Source of the DNA: JAKVAV01 sp047632755
GTDB lineage: Bacteria > Bacteroidota > Bacteroidia > Flavobacteriales_D > Cryomorphaceae
DNA: 64,000 nt
Direction of reading: 5' to 3'
Assembly (NCBI GenBank): GCA_047632755.1
Contig: JBLIDT010000011.1
Location: 21,395 to 85,394 of the forward strand
Position 1 is the stretch's first letter, and every line of letters begins with the position of its first letter. The notes below the pieces were generated by a model. The model had not been told where the DNA came from, did no database searches, and saw only the letters and a list, made by a program, of their open reading frames with translations. Position numbers and translations under genes: made by a program. Positions 53,475-62,682 of the stretch are shown here, piece after piece.

Positions 53475-53828
53475 ATGACGCTGAAAATAAGCGAAGGTGC
53501 AGCAGAATTAACCTACCCAGTGTCCACCGATTTTTTTCACAAAATGGAAGCCCTACACGGATCGGTGTATTTCAAAATGCTGGACGATGCGGCCTACTTT
53601 GCGGTCAATTCCATTGTGCCCGAATATTTTGTGCTTACGACTTCTTTCTCCATTGATCCGCTCAGACCAGTAACGAAAAGAACCTTGACCGCAGAGGGAA
53701 CGGTTGTGTTCTCTTCTAAAAACTTATGGATAGCAGAAGCGGTGCTCCTAGTCGAGCGCCAAAGAAAAATCGCCAAGGGTACGGGTAGATTTGTAAAAAG
53801 TACACCTACCTTGGCGGACGCTCTATAG
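53475..53828 (+). CDS. PaaI-type hotdog-fold thioesterase
   Basis: 117 residues. The signature HGSVYFKMLDDAAYFAV (HGG...D-like) and the strand ISFSIDPLRPVTKRTLTAEG-like region (TTSFSIDPLRPV) belong to PaaI/4HBT thioesterases, in which the Asp acts on acyl-CoA thioesters. The protein is slightly shorter than the 130-140 residues of most family members. Hydrolysis of a small or aromatic acyl-CoA in the cytoplasm is the likely role. It lies between the interrupted gene and a DUF5686 gene on the same strand, nine bases before the latter; no functional link is evident. Confidence 0.82.
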   Translation: MTLKISEGAAELTYPVSTDFFHKMEALHGSVYFKMLDDAAYFAVNSIVPEYFVLTTSFSIDPLRPVTKRTLTAEGTVVFSSKNLWIAEAVLLVERQRKIAKGTGRFVKSTPTLADAL

Positions 53829-53836
53829 TCAAATTC

Positions 53837-56227
53837 ATGAAAAAAATCATTCTAATTCTCTTTTGCCTGACCCCATGGTTTGGGTACGGGCAAGAACTGA
53901 TCAAGGGGAAAATTATTGATTCGAAATCGAAGGAGAGTCTTCCTTTCGTTCACATCATTTCGGCGAAAGCCAAAGCCGTGAGCGACATAGAGGGAAATTA
54001 CACCTTGCGCATTCCACGCAACACAAATCCCGCAGACAGCATCGAGTTTTCGGTTATTGGTTTCAGCAAGAAGAAAATTACTTTTCGCGATTTAGCGGAA
54101 AGCCCGAATGTGAAAATGGATAAAGCTACGCTCGATCTGGCAGTGTTCACGGTAGTAGCCAAGGAAGATCCCGCCTACGCAATGATTCGAAAAGCGGTAA
54201 AACTCAGAAAACAAAACGATCCCGAACAACTCCCTCAATTTCGGTACAATTCTTACAACAAAGCATACATGGACGTAGATCGTACCGATAAAGGAATCAA
54301 ACAAAACCTCGACTCGTCCAATTTTGCCAACGCACATTTCATGATGTTGGAAAGCGCTACGGAGGTCACTTTTGAGCAACCAAACAAGGTGAAAGAACGC
54401 GTTTTGGCTAATCAAATTTCGGGATTTTCCAATCCCCTATTTTCACTTCAGGCCAATTCATTTCAACCTTTTTCGAGTTACTCCACCCACCTTAACTTCG
54501 TCGAAATTGACTTCCTCAATCCGATCAGTCCGAATAGTGACGGCAGGTATTTATTCCAGCTCGAAGACAGCATCGAAACAGCCGAAGGAAAAGCTTACGT
54601 CATAGCTTTTCAACCAAAAAAAAATGCCAACGGAAATCTATTGGAAGGAAGCATTAGCCTCGACGCTAACGATTGGGCCATAGTGACTATCCAAGCCAAA
54701 AACTCTGGAGAACACAAATTGGCAGGATTTGAAATAAGGCAGCAATATGCCAAAGGGAATGGTCACTGGTTTCCCGAGCAATCGAGTTCGCGGTATATCT
54801 TTACTGAAGGCGAGCCACCCTTTCTAATCATCAGCAATACCTACATCGATTCGGTAGAGTACGATTTTGATCCTGGCCGCTTTGGCATAGCCAATATCGA
54901 AATAACCGAAGAGGCGAACAAACAGACCGATGACAGCTGGGATGAATTGCGACAAGTAGACCTTACCGAAGAGGAGGACAATACTTACAAGGTTTATGAC
55001 ACCTTGGACACAAAAATTTTAAATGCGCTTGACTGGACCATGAGTCAATCAGCTTCTTTAGCCAGAGGGAGATTCAGCATAGGCAAGGCTGATATTCTAC
55101 TGCCACACATTTTGGGATTCAACCAATACGAGGGATTGCGATTGGGAATAGGCATAGCAACCAATGATAAATTTATTAAATGGATGAGTCCCGAGGCTTA
55201 TTTCGCCTATGGTTTTCGCGACAAGGAGATGAAGTATGGCGGTGGTCTGCGATTCAGAATTCAACCAGAACGCGAGTTTGAATTCTACGTGGGCTATGAA
55301 AATGACGTGGACGAACCTGGCAGATCCAGCACCGAAAATATGGGTGGTTTTTTGAAGCTTGGAGAGTTTGAGCGCGACCTGTTCACCCGCTTTATGAATC
55401 CGTATGAAGCCTATAAAGCTGAGCTAAAATACCGCCCCATGCGCGATGTGCGCACCACCCTTAGCTTTCGCAATGAGCGGCGCACCTTCGAACGCACCAA
55501 TAGAACAGACTCAAGTTTTGAAGAATATGACCTTACAACAACACAGGCTAGCATTCTAATTGAATATAATCCTGGCGAAGCTTTGATGATGATAGGCAGC
55601 AGCTTATTGCCCCAAGGGATTTCATACCCACGCCTTTCTCTGGAAGTCACTCAGGCCTTCGATGGTGTACTAGACGGCGAGCAAGAGTTCACTAAGGCAG
55701 AGCTGAGAATAATGCATGAATTCAATGTGCCACGCCTCGGTCCGCTTCGACTGTTCGCTTCTGGTGGAATGATATGGGCAGATGAAATCAACGAGTCCAA
55801 CCTGATCTTAAGCCGAGGCATCTTGGGCGAGCGCGACCTAGGAATTATCGGTTTTGGGTATTTCCATACGATGCCCGTTTATTCGTTCATAAACGACCAA
55901 TACGCCCATGTTGGAGTTTCTCAAAACTTAGGCAATCCATTTGGCATGGAATGGGAGTACTCACGTCCTGAGATTCGACTGATGTACCAAGCCGCCATCG
56001 GTAACCTAGAAACGACGACCACTGCTGTTCCCGACATGCCTCAAGTGACAATGGACAAACTCTACCTCGAAGGCGGCGTGGTGATCGACAATCTAATCCG
56101 ATTCCATGGAAAGAGCCTGTATTATTCAGGCCTTGGAATAGGCGCGTTTTACCGACATGGCTACTACGAGTCTTCCTCTTTTGGCGATAACTTAGCTTTT
56201 GCCGCTAGTTTCACGATCAGCTTTTAA
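53837..56227 (+). CDS. DUF5686 outer-membrane protein with carboxypeptidase-regulatory-like domain
   Basis: 796 residues. A signal peptide (IILILFCLTPWFGYGQ) is followed by a carboxypeptidase-D regulatory-like Ig domain (about 18-100; LIKGKIIDSKSKESLPFVH, ISAKAKAVSDIEGNYTL), then the long DUF5686 part. The latter starts with AYAMIRKAVKLRKQNDP and ends with barrel-like strands up to LAFAASFTISF. The architecture is the same as that of many TonB-dependent-transporter-like outer-membrane proteins in this phylum, but no TonB box or plug was seen. It probably forms a beta-barrel in the outer membrane with an unknown cargo. The end is a typical aromatic C-terminus. Confidence 0.88.
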   Translation: MKKIILILFCLTPWFGYGQELIKGKIIDSKSKESLPFVHIISAKAKAVSDIEGNYTLRIPRNTNPADSIEFSVIGFSKKKITFRDLAESPNVKMDKATLDLAVFTVVAKEDPAYAMIRKAVKLRKQNDPEQLPQFRYNSYNKAYMDVDRTDKGIKQNLDSSNFANAHFMMLESATEVTFEQPNKVKERVLANQISGFSNPLFSLQANSFQPFSSYSTHLNFVEIDFLNPISPNSDGRYLFQLEDSIETAEGKAYVIAFQPKKNANGNLLEGSISLDANDWAIVTIQAKNSGEHKLAGFEIRQQYAKGNGHWFPEQSSSRYIFTEGEPPFLIISNTYIDSVEYDFDPGRFGIANIEITEEANKQTDDSWDELRQVDLTEEEDNTYKVYDTLDTKILNALDWTMSQSASLARGRFSIGKADILLPHILGFNQYEGLRLGIGIATNDKFIKWMSPEAYFAYGFRDKEMKYGGGLRFRIQPEREFEFYVGYENDVDEPGRSSTENMGGFLKLGEFERDLFTRFMNPYEAYKAELKYRPMRDVRTTLSFRNERRTFERTNRTDSSFEEYDLTTTQASILIEYNPGEALMMIGSSLLPQGISYPRLSLEVTQAFDGVLDGEQEFTKAELRIMHEFNVPRLGPLRLFASGGMIWADEINESNLILSRGILGERDLGIIGFGYFHTMPVYSFINDQYAHVGVSQNLGNPFGMEWEYSRPEIRLMYQAAIGNLETTTTAVPDMPQVTMDKLYLEGGVVIDNLIRFHGKSLYYSGLGIGAFYRHGYYESSSFGDNLAFAASFTISF

Positions 56228-56255
56228 TTTATATTCGCTTCTCAATTTTAACGAA

Positions 56256-56957
56256 ATGAGTGAGGACGACATTGAAATACTGGACCTAAAAAATAACCCC
56301 GACGATAATCAAGTCGAGGGCATTGAAGAAGGCAAGCTATTTCAATCGATTTGGTTGCGACCAAGGGATACCCTAGAGTATATTCTGAACAAATGTCCCG
56401 ATAAGTATGTGACTCAACTTCTGATCATTGGCGGGGCCATATCCGCCTTGGGGAACGCAATTGAAGGATCGCCACTATTCGAGTTTGGGCCGTGGATTTC
56501 ACTCGCATTAATTGTGATAATTGGGGCGATACTTGGCCCGATTGTAAACATGATTTTTGCCGTTATTCTGAACATGGTCGGAAGCTGGATTGGAGGCAAA
56601 GGAAATTATCAAAAAATCCTCGCTGTTGTAGCTTGGTCGATGGTTCCTTCAATAGTGGGAGTGATTTTCATCTTTTTTCAAATAGGCTTCTTCGGACCTT
56701 ATTACATCCTCTTTGAAGGTGATACAAGTGCAATAGTAATGGACTTCACGAAGTCGGAACTAATCCTGTATGTGTTCGCATTTCTCAATTCGGTTGTGTC
56801 TATTTGGGCTCTGGTCATTTTGGTCACAGGATTGAGCGTTGCGCATAAATTTAGAATCGGGAAGGCCATTTTGAACTTGCTTATTCCTATTCTTGCCATT
56901 GCAATACCTCTGGGCATTGTTGCCTTTATCCTTGGCGACTTAATGCGCGGAATTTAA
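56256..56957 (+). CDS. Yip1 family membrane protein
   Basis: 233 residues from the ATG at 56256; a longer frame overlaps the previous gene and adds 19 residues. After an acidic N-terminus (SEDDIEILDLKNN) comes the Yip1-type opening QSIWLRPRDTLEYILN. About five hydrophobic segments follow, with GGKGNYQKILAVVAWSMVPSI between the second and third. Bacterial Yip1-domain proteins are inner-membrane proteins of unknown function. A TATATTCG box near 56230 may act as a -7 element. The gene is 28 bp after the DUF5686 gene and ten bases before the flavin reductase gene. Confidence 0.8.
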   Translation: MSEDDIEILDLKNNPDDNQVEGIEEGKLFQSIWLRPRDTLEYILNKCPDKYVTQLLIIGGAISALGNAIEGSPLFEFGPWISLALIVIIGAILGPIVNMIFAVILNMVGSWIGGKGNYQKILAVVAWSMVPSIVGVIFIFFQIGFFGPYYILFEGDTSAIVMDFTKSELILYVFAFLNSVVSIWALVILVTGLSVAHKFRIGKAILNLLIPILAIAIPLGIVAFILGDLMRGI

Positions 56958-56967
56958 TAGTGATAAA

Positions 56968-57471
56968 ATGAAAGATACAATCATCCTTTTAGGAAGCGCT
57001 CGTAAAGACAGCCATACCAGAACTTTATTGAGAAATGTATTCAATGGAATTTCTCATGATTTGGTGGATTTGCTTGATTTTGAAATTGCCCCTTTCGACT
57101 ACAACGCTCAATACCCCGAGACTGATCAATTTCAAGAATTGGCTGATCGAATGCTCGTAGCGAAGAATATCGTCTTTGCTACTCCAGTATACTGGTATTC
57201 GATGAGTGGAATTCTTAAGAACTTCATGGATCGCTTTACTGACTTGGTAAGTGTAGAGAAAGAAAAAGGCCGTGGTCTGGAAGGAAAAAACGTTTATCTC
57301 TTTTCGGTTGGTGCCGACCAGTTTCACCCCGATGGTTTCGAAGTTCCTTTTCGGGAAACGGCTAAATACCTCGGCATGAAATACCACCAAGGTGTGTACA
57401 TCAGTTCACGCGGCGAGAATTTCGAAGGGGTTCAAGTGGCTCAAAGTACTTTTCAGAAGCAGCTGAGCTAG
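56968..57471 (+). CDS. NAD(P)H-dependent flavin (FMN) reductase-type oxidoreductase
   Basis: 167 residues with a flavodoxin-like fold: LLGSARKDSHTRTLLRNV (phosphate-binding loop) and ATPVYWYSMSGILKNFMDRF (isoalloxazine-contacting segment). Such proteins reduce FMN-linked substrates such as quinones or azo compounds in the cytoplasm, with NAD(P)H as donor. It is directly after the Yip1 gene on the plus strand. Its stop shares four bases (CTAG) with the pullulanase gene. The substrate is unknown, and general quinone or chromate reductase functions are possible. Confidence 0.87.
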   Translation: MKDTIILLGSARKDSHTRTLLRNVFNGISHDLVDLLDFEIAPFDYNAQYPETDQFQELADRMLVAKNIVFATPVYWYSMSGILKNFMDRFTDLVSVEKEKGRGLEGKNVYLFSVGADQFHPDGFEVPFRETAKYLGMKYHQGVYISSRGENFEGVQVAQSTFQKQLS

Positions 57472-59462
57472 CGCCTTTCGGCGAAAATATAACCCTGTCT
57501 CGGGGCCAATTTTCCTTTGAGGAAGTTGAAACCATTACTTTCAGGGTAAACCAAATCCCACCTTCCTTTAGGGAGATTCCAGGTTGCCGATTTATCCGAT
57601 GCATTGATTACTACCACTACCCTTTTCCAGTTGTCTTCTTTGGGCGATTCGATTTTGTAAGAGATGACACCTTCCGGAGAATCTAAGAAAACCACTCGTC
57701 CCCTTACTTCGTGGGCAGATCCCAGTCGAAACGATGGATGTTCCCTCCGCAACTTGATGAGCGCTTGGTATTGCTCGACGTGACCGATATTGCGCGATTT
57801 TTCATCCCAATCCATGCGGTTGATGCTGTCGGGAGATTGGTAAGAGTTTTCCACCCCATGCTTGGTTCGCAGATACTCAACTCCCGCGTGTAAAAAGGGA
57901 ACACCTTGCGAAGTGAGCACCACAAAATTGCTCAATAGGTGCATCTCTCGAATCTGCTTTTCGCTGGCTTCAGGATTGGCAATTTTGAGTTTGTCGTAAA
58001 GGGTATGATTGTCGTGACACGAAACGTAAACCATACATTGATGTGGTTCCGAAGCCCATGCCGTGTCAGAGTTGTTCACTTTTGTATAGTCCACTTGCGG
58101 GTGCTCAACCGCTCCCACTACTCCGAACTTCACACTCTCATGCAGGTCAAAGTTTCCGCTTACATAGCCCTTCGATTCGTGACTACTCCAATGCCCCTTC
58201 AAGCCATCGCGTATTTCATCACTAAAAGCAGCGATGCCTGGCATTTGATACGCTTGAGATTTCAATGCACGCTTTTCTATCAACAGTGGTGAGTCGCCTG
58301 CTGTCCACCCTTCTCCATACAGAAGCACATTGGAATTATTTTGTCTCAGCTCTTTTTCAATTTGCTTCATAGTCTCGATATCATGTATGGCCATGAGGTC
58401 AAAACGAAATCCATCCACGTGGTATTCATCGGCCCAGTACTTGAGCGATTCGATCATGAATTTGCGCATCATCGGTTGATCCGAGGCGGTCTCATTGCCA
58501 CATCCGCTGGCATTCCCCAGCGTGCTATCGTTCCAGTGGCGGTAGTAATAACTGGGAACCAATTCCTCGAAAGAGAGACCCTGCGTTCGCGATGTATGGT
58601 TGTAAACCACATCCATTACCACGGCGATTCCCTCCTCGTGCAGCGCTTGAACCATTGCCTTAAACTCTTTGATGCGCACGGCACCATCAGCTGGGTTTGT
58701 TGAATAGCTCCCTTCGGGCACATTGTAATTTTGAGGATCATAACCCCAATTGTATTGTGGCTCGTCTAGGCGGGTTTCGTCAATGGTATGAAAATCGAAA
58801 GCTGGGAGAAGGTGCACATGAGTAACCCCCATTTCTTTCAAATGATCGATACCGGTGCTCAACCCTTTTGAGTTCTTGGTTCCCCTTTCGGTAAAAGCCA
58901 AAAACTTGCCCTTGTTTTCCATTCCCGAGTTTTCTGAAATCGAGAAGTCGCGAACATGAACTTCATAAACCAAAAAGTCATTGGGTTTCATCCCAGACAA
59001 ATCTGGCCTGTGATCTTCAGACCAATTTTCGGGATTCGCTGTTGAAGGATTGATCAATTGGCCGCGTTTCCCATTTCTACCCACTGCTTTAGCATATGGA
59101 CCGGGAACCTCTTTGCTCCAGCCATCGGCGTGCTTTGCTTGAAGAGTGTAATACAGCCCTTCTTTGTCAGCGTCCAGATTCACACTCCAAACTCCGTCTT
59201 CGAGAGGCTTCATGTCTATCTGATCGATTGCTTTTTGATCGCCGAGATCTTCATTGTAGAGATTAAACCTTACAGACTTTGCCTTTGGAGACCAGACCTT
59301 GAGGATCATTCCCGCAGATTGAAATGTCAATCCCAAGTCTGACTTCTTATAAATAGGGTATTCGCTCACTTGAATTTGTTTTTCTGCAGTTTCTTGACAT
59401 GCTGTGAAAAGTAGTGTAGACAGCACAAGAAAAAATGGAGTTATAAGAATCGAAAACTTCAT
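57468..59462 (-). CDS. pulA: Type I pullulanase (GH13), lipoprotein
   Basis: 664 residues. The lipobox is LLFTACQE. A CBM48-type N-terminal domain (LTFQSAGMILKVWSPKAKSVRF) precedes the GH13 barrel. The pullulanase signature YNWGYDPQNYNVPEGSY is present. The catalytic nucleophile is in DGFRFDLMA (about 354), the acid in LLYGEGWT, and the third Asp in YVSCHDNHTLYDKL. The enzyme cleaves alpha-1,6 bonds of pullulan and amylopectin outside the cell. It is not next to a SusC/SusD pair. A TAAATTTG promoter box lies at 59506-59513, which gives a leader of about 37 bases. Confidence 0.93.
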   Translation of the reverse strand: MKFSILITPFFLVLSTLLFTACQETAEKQIQVSEYPIYKKSDLGLTFQSAGMILKVWSPKAKSVRFNLYNEDLGDQKAIDQIDMKPLEDGVWSVNLDADKEGLYYTLQAKHADGWSKEVPGPYAKAVGRNGKRGQLINPSTANPENWSEDHRPDLSGMKPNDFLVYEVHVRDFSISENSGMENKGKFLAFTERGTKNSKGLSTGIDHLKEMGVTHVHLLPAFDFHTIDETRLDEPQYNWGYDPQNYNVPEGSYSTNPADGAVRIKEFKAMVQALHEEGIAVVMDVVYNHTSRTQGLSFEELVPSYYYRHWNDSTLGNASGCGNETASDQPMMRKFMIESLKYWADEYHVDGFRFDLMAIHDIETMKQIEKELRQNNSNVLLYGEGWTAGDSPLLIEKRALKSQAYQMPGIAAFSDEIRDGLKGHWSSHESKGYVSGNFDLHESVKFGVVGAVEHPQVDYTKVNNSDTAWASEPHQCMVYVSCHDNHTLYDKLKIANPEASEKQIREMHLLSNFVVLTSQGVPFLHAGVEYLRTKHGVENSYQSPDSINRMDWDEKSRNIGHVEQYQALIKLRREHPSFRLGSAHEVRGRVVFLDSPEGVISYKIESPKEDNWKRVVVVINASDKSATWNLPKGRWDLVYPESNGFNFLKGKLAPRQGYIFAERR

Positions 59463-59505
59463 AAGTTAATCTAGTGTTGGAGCTTGTGAATTTCAGACTT
59501 ACTGC

Positions 59506-59513
59506 CAAATTTA
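59506..59513 (-). promoter_or_regulatory. -7 promoter box (TAAATTTG) of the pullulanase gene
   Basis: Exact TAnnTTTG match on the minus strand, 43 bases upstream of the ATG. A TTTG at 59529-59532 is 15 bases upstream, shorter than the usual 19-base spacing. Confidence 0.5.
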
Positions 59514-59844
59514 ATCAATAAGAAAACACAAACTCTTAAAGCGATATTTCAGTTCATTTTAAAATTTATCGGATAGTCTTGACTGGAAAACAAGTTGAGC
59601 TTAACACAAAAAACGACGTAATAACTAAGTCACAAAAGCGGACTAAAATCCCCTGTAGATTGTTCATTTGATATTGATAGTTCAGGAGGATGACTGTTTA
59701 TACCCTCACTATAAGAGTTTTAAATCTTTCAACAAATGAACCATGAATTGTTAATTACTTAGCTTTTACTAGAGAATTTTAGAGAGTATGTTCTGTTACT
59801 TAGTTTTTGTATAAACAAACACAACCTAACTTAAAAAAAGAGTT
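59514..59844. other. Intergenic stretch with no recognisable gene
   Basis: About 330 AT-rich bases between the pullulanase promoter and the outer-membrane protein gene. A TAGTTTTTG sequence about 40 bases before the latter is a near-match to the -7 box. I see no RNA gene. Confidence 0.5.
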
Positions 59845-60513
59845 ATGAAAAAAATTTTTGTAATAGCAGCTGCAGCGTTGCTTATCGGCTCAACGGCCAA
59901 CGCACAAGACGTGAAGAAACAACAAGGAGGAGAGCGTAACCTAGAAGTCTTGTTTACCCCATTTGGAGATTCTCCAATTGGCATCAATGGGATTAAGTAT
60001 CGCTCATTTACTTCGGCAACAAATGCTTGGAGAGCTAATGTATCTCTTGGTTTCAATACTACCTCTGACAAAAGAGAAGAAGGAGCTGACAATACTGAAT
60101 TGGTCAATTCAACCAATAACTTTAACATAGGCATAGCCCCTGGTTATGAATGGCATTTCCCTGGAACTGATAGACTTTCACCTTACGTTGGTGCTGAAGT
60201 ATCGTTAACATTTCGATCAAATGGCGGTACTGATGAAGTTCTTGTTGCTACTGATGTAGTTGAATTGGAAAACTCAATGAGCACGTTCGGTGCTGGAGCA
60301 GGAGTTTTTGCTGGATTCGACTTTTACTTTGCTGATAATGTTTACCTCGGTGCTGAACTTAATTATGGATTCGGCTTTCTTTCTATGGGAGCAATGACTC
60401 AGGATGCGTTCAACGCGACTGGAGAAGTAATTGAAGTGGAAACCCCTGGTGGAAGTTCTTTCGGAATAGGTGAAGGAGTTGTTGGTTCTATCAGAGCTGG
60501 TTTCTTATTCTAG
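59845..60513 (+). CDS. Small outer-membrane beta-barrel protein
   Basis: 222 residues. The signal peptide is IFVIAAAALLIGSTANAQD. The mature part has alternating strands such as FNIGIAPGYEWHFPG, SPYVGAEVSLTFRS and VYLGAELNYGFGFLSMGAM, and ends SIRAGFLF with the terminal Phe typical of barrel proteins. It should insert in the outer membrane as an 8-strand barrel; the role may be structural or porin-like. It is a single gene with a strong terminator 20 bp after the stop. A ligand cannot be told from sequence. Confidence 0.83.
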   Translation: MKKIFVIAAAALLIGSTANAQDVKKQQGGERNLEVLFTPFGDSPIGINGIKYRSFTSATNAWRANVSLGFNTTSDKREEGADNTELVNSTNNFNIGIAPGYEWHFPGTDRLSPYVGAEVSLTFRSNGGTDEVLVATDVVELENSMSTFGAGAGVFAGFDFYFADNVYLGAELNYGFGFLSMGAMTQDAFNATGEVIEVETPGGSSFGIGEGVVGSIRAGFLF

Positions 60514-60533
60514 TCCTTTTTCAAGACAATTTT

Positions 60534-60560
60534 AAAGCCCTCCCTGTGAGGGCTTTTTTT
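60534..60560 (+). terminator. Rho-independent terminator of the outer-membrane protein gene
   Basis: AAAGCCCTC and GAGGGCTTT form a perfect 9-bp stem around CCTGT, followed by four more T. Confidence 0.85.
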
Positions 60561-60827
60561 ATTCCCATAAGTTGTTCTTCTAAAGCTTCTGCTAGATTGG
60601 GCTTGGATTTACTAGCGTAGATGGAGAGCAGAGGATATTCTATCAAGAGACCTTTATGCGCCTTTTCACTAACCGAGTTTAGTCGAAATCGATTTTCATC
60701 GATACTAGTTCTGGCCTGAAGCTGCCTTTCAAAATCCCTGAACAGAAGATGCTTGTCGGTGCGCTAGGCCCATTTAGTTGGGATCTGATCCAATATATGG
60801 TAACGCGTAACAGAACTGTATGGGCAC
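60561..60827. other. Intergenic stretch without a recognisable gene
   Basis: About 270 bases between two terminators, with no coding-like frame on either strand and no RNA gene recognised. Confidence 0.5.
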
Positions 60828-60858
60828 AAAAAGACCCCAACCAATGGTCGGGGTTTTT
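60828..60858 (-). terminator. Terminator of the secreted unknown at 60888-61652
   Basis: CCCCAACC and GGTCGGGG pair around AAT with A/T-rich arms on both sides. On the minus strand a T-run (CTTTTTG) follows, 30 bp after the stop codon. Its symmetry allows function in both directions. Confidence 0.7.
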
Positions 60859-60887
60859 CATCAAAAAATTTGAGGTGGAATTCTGGC

Positions 60888-61652
60888 TTAAAGCTTCTTG
60901 TCAATCTTACCCGCTTTTTTGGGCAATGATTTTTTCAAATCGACAATCAACCTGTCCGTTGCACTTTGACAAAGTGGAATAATCTTATCCAATGACATGA
61001 CGGGAACACCGCCTATGATGGCTACTGATTTTTTTCCTGTAGAGGATTCGTTATCAGCAAAGACTTTTTTACCTTCTCTATTCCAAAGTTTCACGCGTGC
61101 GAACGCTGCCATCCCAGCAGATCCGGTGCCGCCAACTGCAATCTTTTTCACAAAACTATAGTCCAGACTAACAAACATAACCCCGTCCACATCACCAAAC
61201 ATTTCAATCATATCCAATTCAGCTTGATGCTTATCGGCAGATAAGGTGCTAACTTCTATTAGTGCCTTATATCCATCTTGAACAATCAAAGATTGAAATA
61301 AGCCTTTTTCTTCGTCGGCTGCATCAGAACCAAAATTTTCATAAACCTTATATAATTCGTTGTTTAAAATTACGGCTTCGTCCACTAAATCAAATGAGAA
61401 GGACTTGCTTAATTCTTCAAAAAAGGCAGTATGAAACTCATCCAAAATAGGAGTTAAGTCAAAATTTGGGTCTTCCGCTAAGGATGCTACTGATCCAGCG
61501 AGTGCCGCGCTATTTCCTAATTCTGAAAAGTCGATATGCTTATCCACGTAAAAAGTGACGACAGCTACCTTCTTTTTATCTTTTTGTGCAAAAGCTTGGC
61601 TTCCTGCAACAAGAAATAATGCGACCAATAATAATATGGTTTTGTTTTTCAT
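60888..61652 (-). CDS. Secreted protein of unknown function
   Basis: 254 residues. The signal peptide is TILLLVALFLVAGSQAFAQ. The mature part begins KKKVAVVTFYVDKHIDF, has alternating strands and helices, and contains a repeated VxFVSLDYSFVKKIAVGGTGSAG-like segment with small residues. A lysine-rich C-terminus (SLPKKAGKIDKKL) is present. No known catalytic motif is seen. It is expected in the periplasm. It is a single gene with its own terminator. Similar small secreted proteins are common in Bacteroidetes and lack known function. Confidence 0.72.
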   Translation of the reverse strand: MKNKTILLLVALFLVAGSQAFAQKDKKKVAVVTFYVDKHIDFSELGNSAALAGSVASLAEDPNFDLTPILDEFHTAFFEELSKSFSFDLVDEAVILNNELYKVYENFGSDAADEEKGLFQSLIVQDGYKALIEVSTLSADKHQAELDMIEMFGDVDGVMFVSLDYSFVKKIAVGGTGSAGMAAFARVKLWNREGKKVFADNESSTGKKSVAIIGGVPVMSLDKIIPLCQSATDRLIVDLKKSLPKKAGKIDKKL

Positions 61653-62100
61653 GCTAGAAATGTAAGTAAAATGAGACAGCCAACACTATTAAATATAGGG
61701 TCTTGCTGCATTGCGAAATCCAATCCTAAAACAAGTGACCAATACTCATATCAGTTTCGCAGATAGCAGCGCACTCATCAATTCTCGCTGTATTGGCAAG
61801 GATTGATAGATCATTCCACAGCCATATTGGCGCTCTTCACGGAGTTTACAATCGTTTTGAGAAACACTTCTCAGTACAAAGTTCAATCGATATTATCTTC
61901 TAGTTGGTCAGTAGATCAACTCCTCCTCCACAGGCGAATATTATTCTTTGAAAAATCGAATAAGCGTGTTGGTTGATATACCGCGATTCAAAAGTTTTTT
62001 TTTTGCAAACGATTGGCTTGCAGAGCGAATTGGCATTAGACATAATTGCAACATATCGGCGCCGCACTATTCAAATCACTACTTTTTTTTGGTTTGATTT
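61653..62100. other. Intergenic stretch without a recognisable gene
   Basis: About 450 bases with stops in all frames, several poly-T runs (near 61995 and 62085) and no coding-like composition. It precedes a decayed gene at 62101. Confidence 0.45.
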
Positions 62101-62536
62101 ATGAGAAATCCGCGAATTATTTTGTTCCTATTCCTTGTTTAATCACTTGCCGCCAAGAGCAGCGAGTCGGATCTCATTCAGTCATTAAATGCTAAACTGC
62201 AAAAATTAGCACCAGAGAAAATAAACTTCACCTTCACAACGGCCTGGCTCGGGAGTACCACTCCAGTAGTTTCGATAGTTCCTTCTGTCGAAATGGCTTT
62301 GGTTCTGGCAGAAGAGGAGGAATCTACTTAAGGGCGAGCGGCGATCTTGACGCAGCCATTAAGCTATATTCGATTTGAACGGAAGACAAGTAGCACAGCT
62401 ATACTCAGGTGAAATCCAAGGAGAACAAAGCTACCGTTTAACCTTCGACGCTTCCAGTTTAGCAAACGGCATATACCTATGCCGCTTCACTGGAAAATCT
62501 AAAACAACCCTAACCAAGATCATGGTATCGCAGTAA
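62101..62536 (+). pseudogene. Decayed secreted gene with a T9SS type A sorting domain
   Basis: An ATG at 62101 opens a signal-peptide-like stretch (RNPRIILFLFLV) that meets an in-frame TAA at 62140. The frame reopens until 62331. Downstream, a C-terminal sorting domain is readable only with a frame change near 62362-62371: DAAIKLYS in one frame, then DLNGRQVAQLYSGE and GIYLCRFTGKSKTTLTKIMV in another, ending at TAA 62534-62536. These are the hallmarks of T9SS type A C-terminal domains. At least one nonsense change and one frame change show that the gene is inactive. The original cargo function cannot be recovered. Confidence 0.65.
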
Positions 62537-62654
62537 CCGAGCATCGGTTTTCACTTATCAGGATGGCCGTACCTGAATATTTTGGTGCGGCCATCTTTGC
62601 AATAAAATATTTGGAAAGCTCGCGCAAAAAGCCTTAGAAGAACCCCCCAATGAG

Positions 62655-62662
62655 TACCTTTG
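62655..62662 (+). promoter_or_regulatory. -7 promoter box (TACCTTTG) of the DUF4399 gene
   Basis: Exact TAnnTTTG match ending 20 bases before the ATG at 62683. It lies inside the longer frame that starts at 62650, which supports the shorter start. Confidence 0.55.
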
Positions 62663-62682
62663 AGGAAACAAAAACATCGAAC

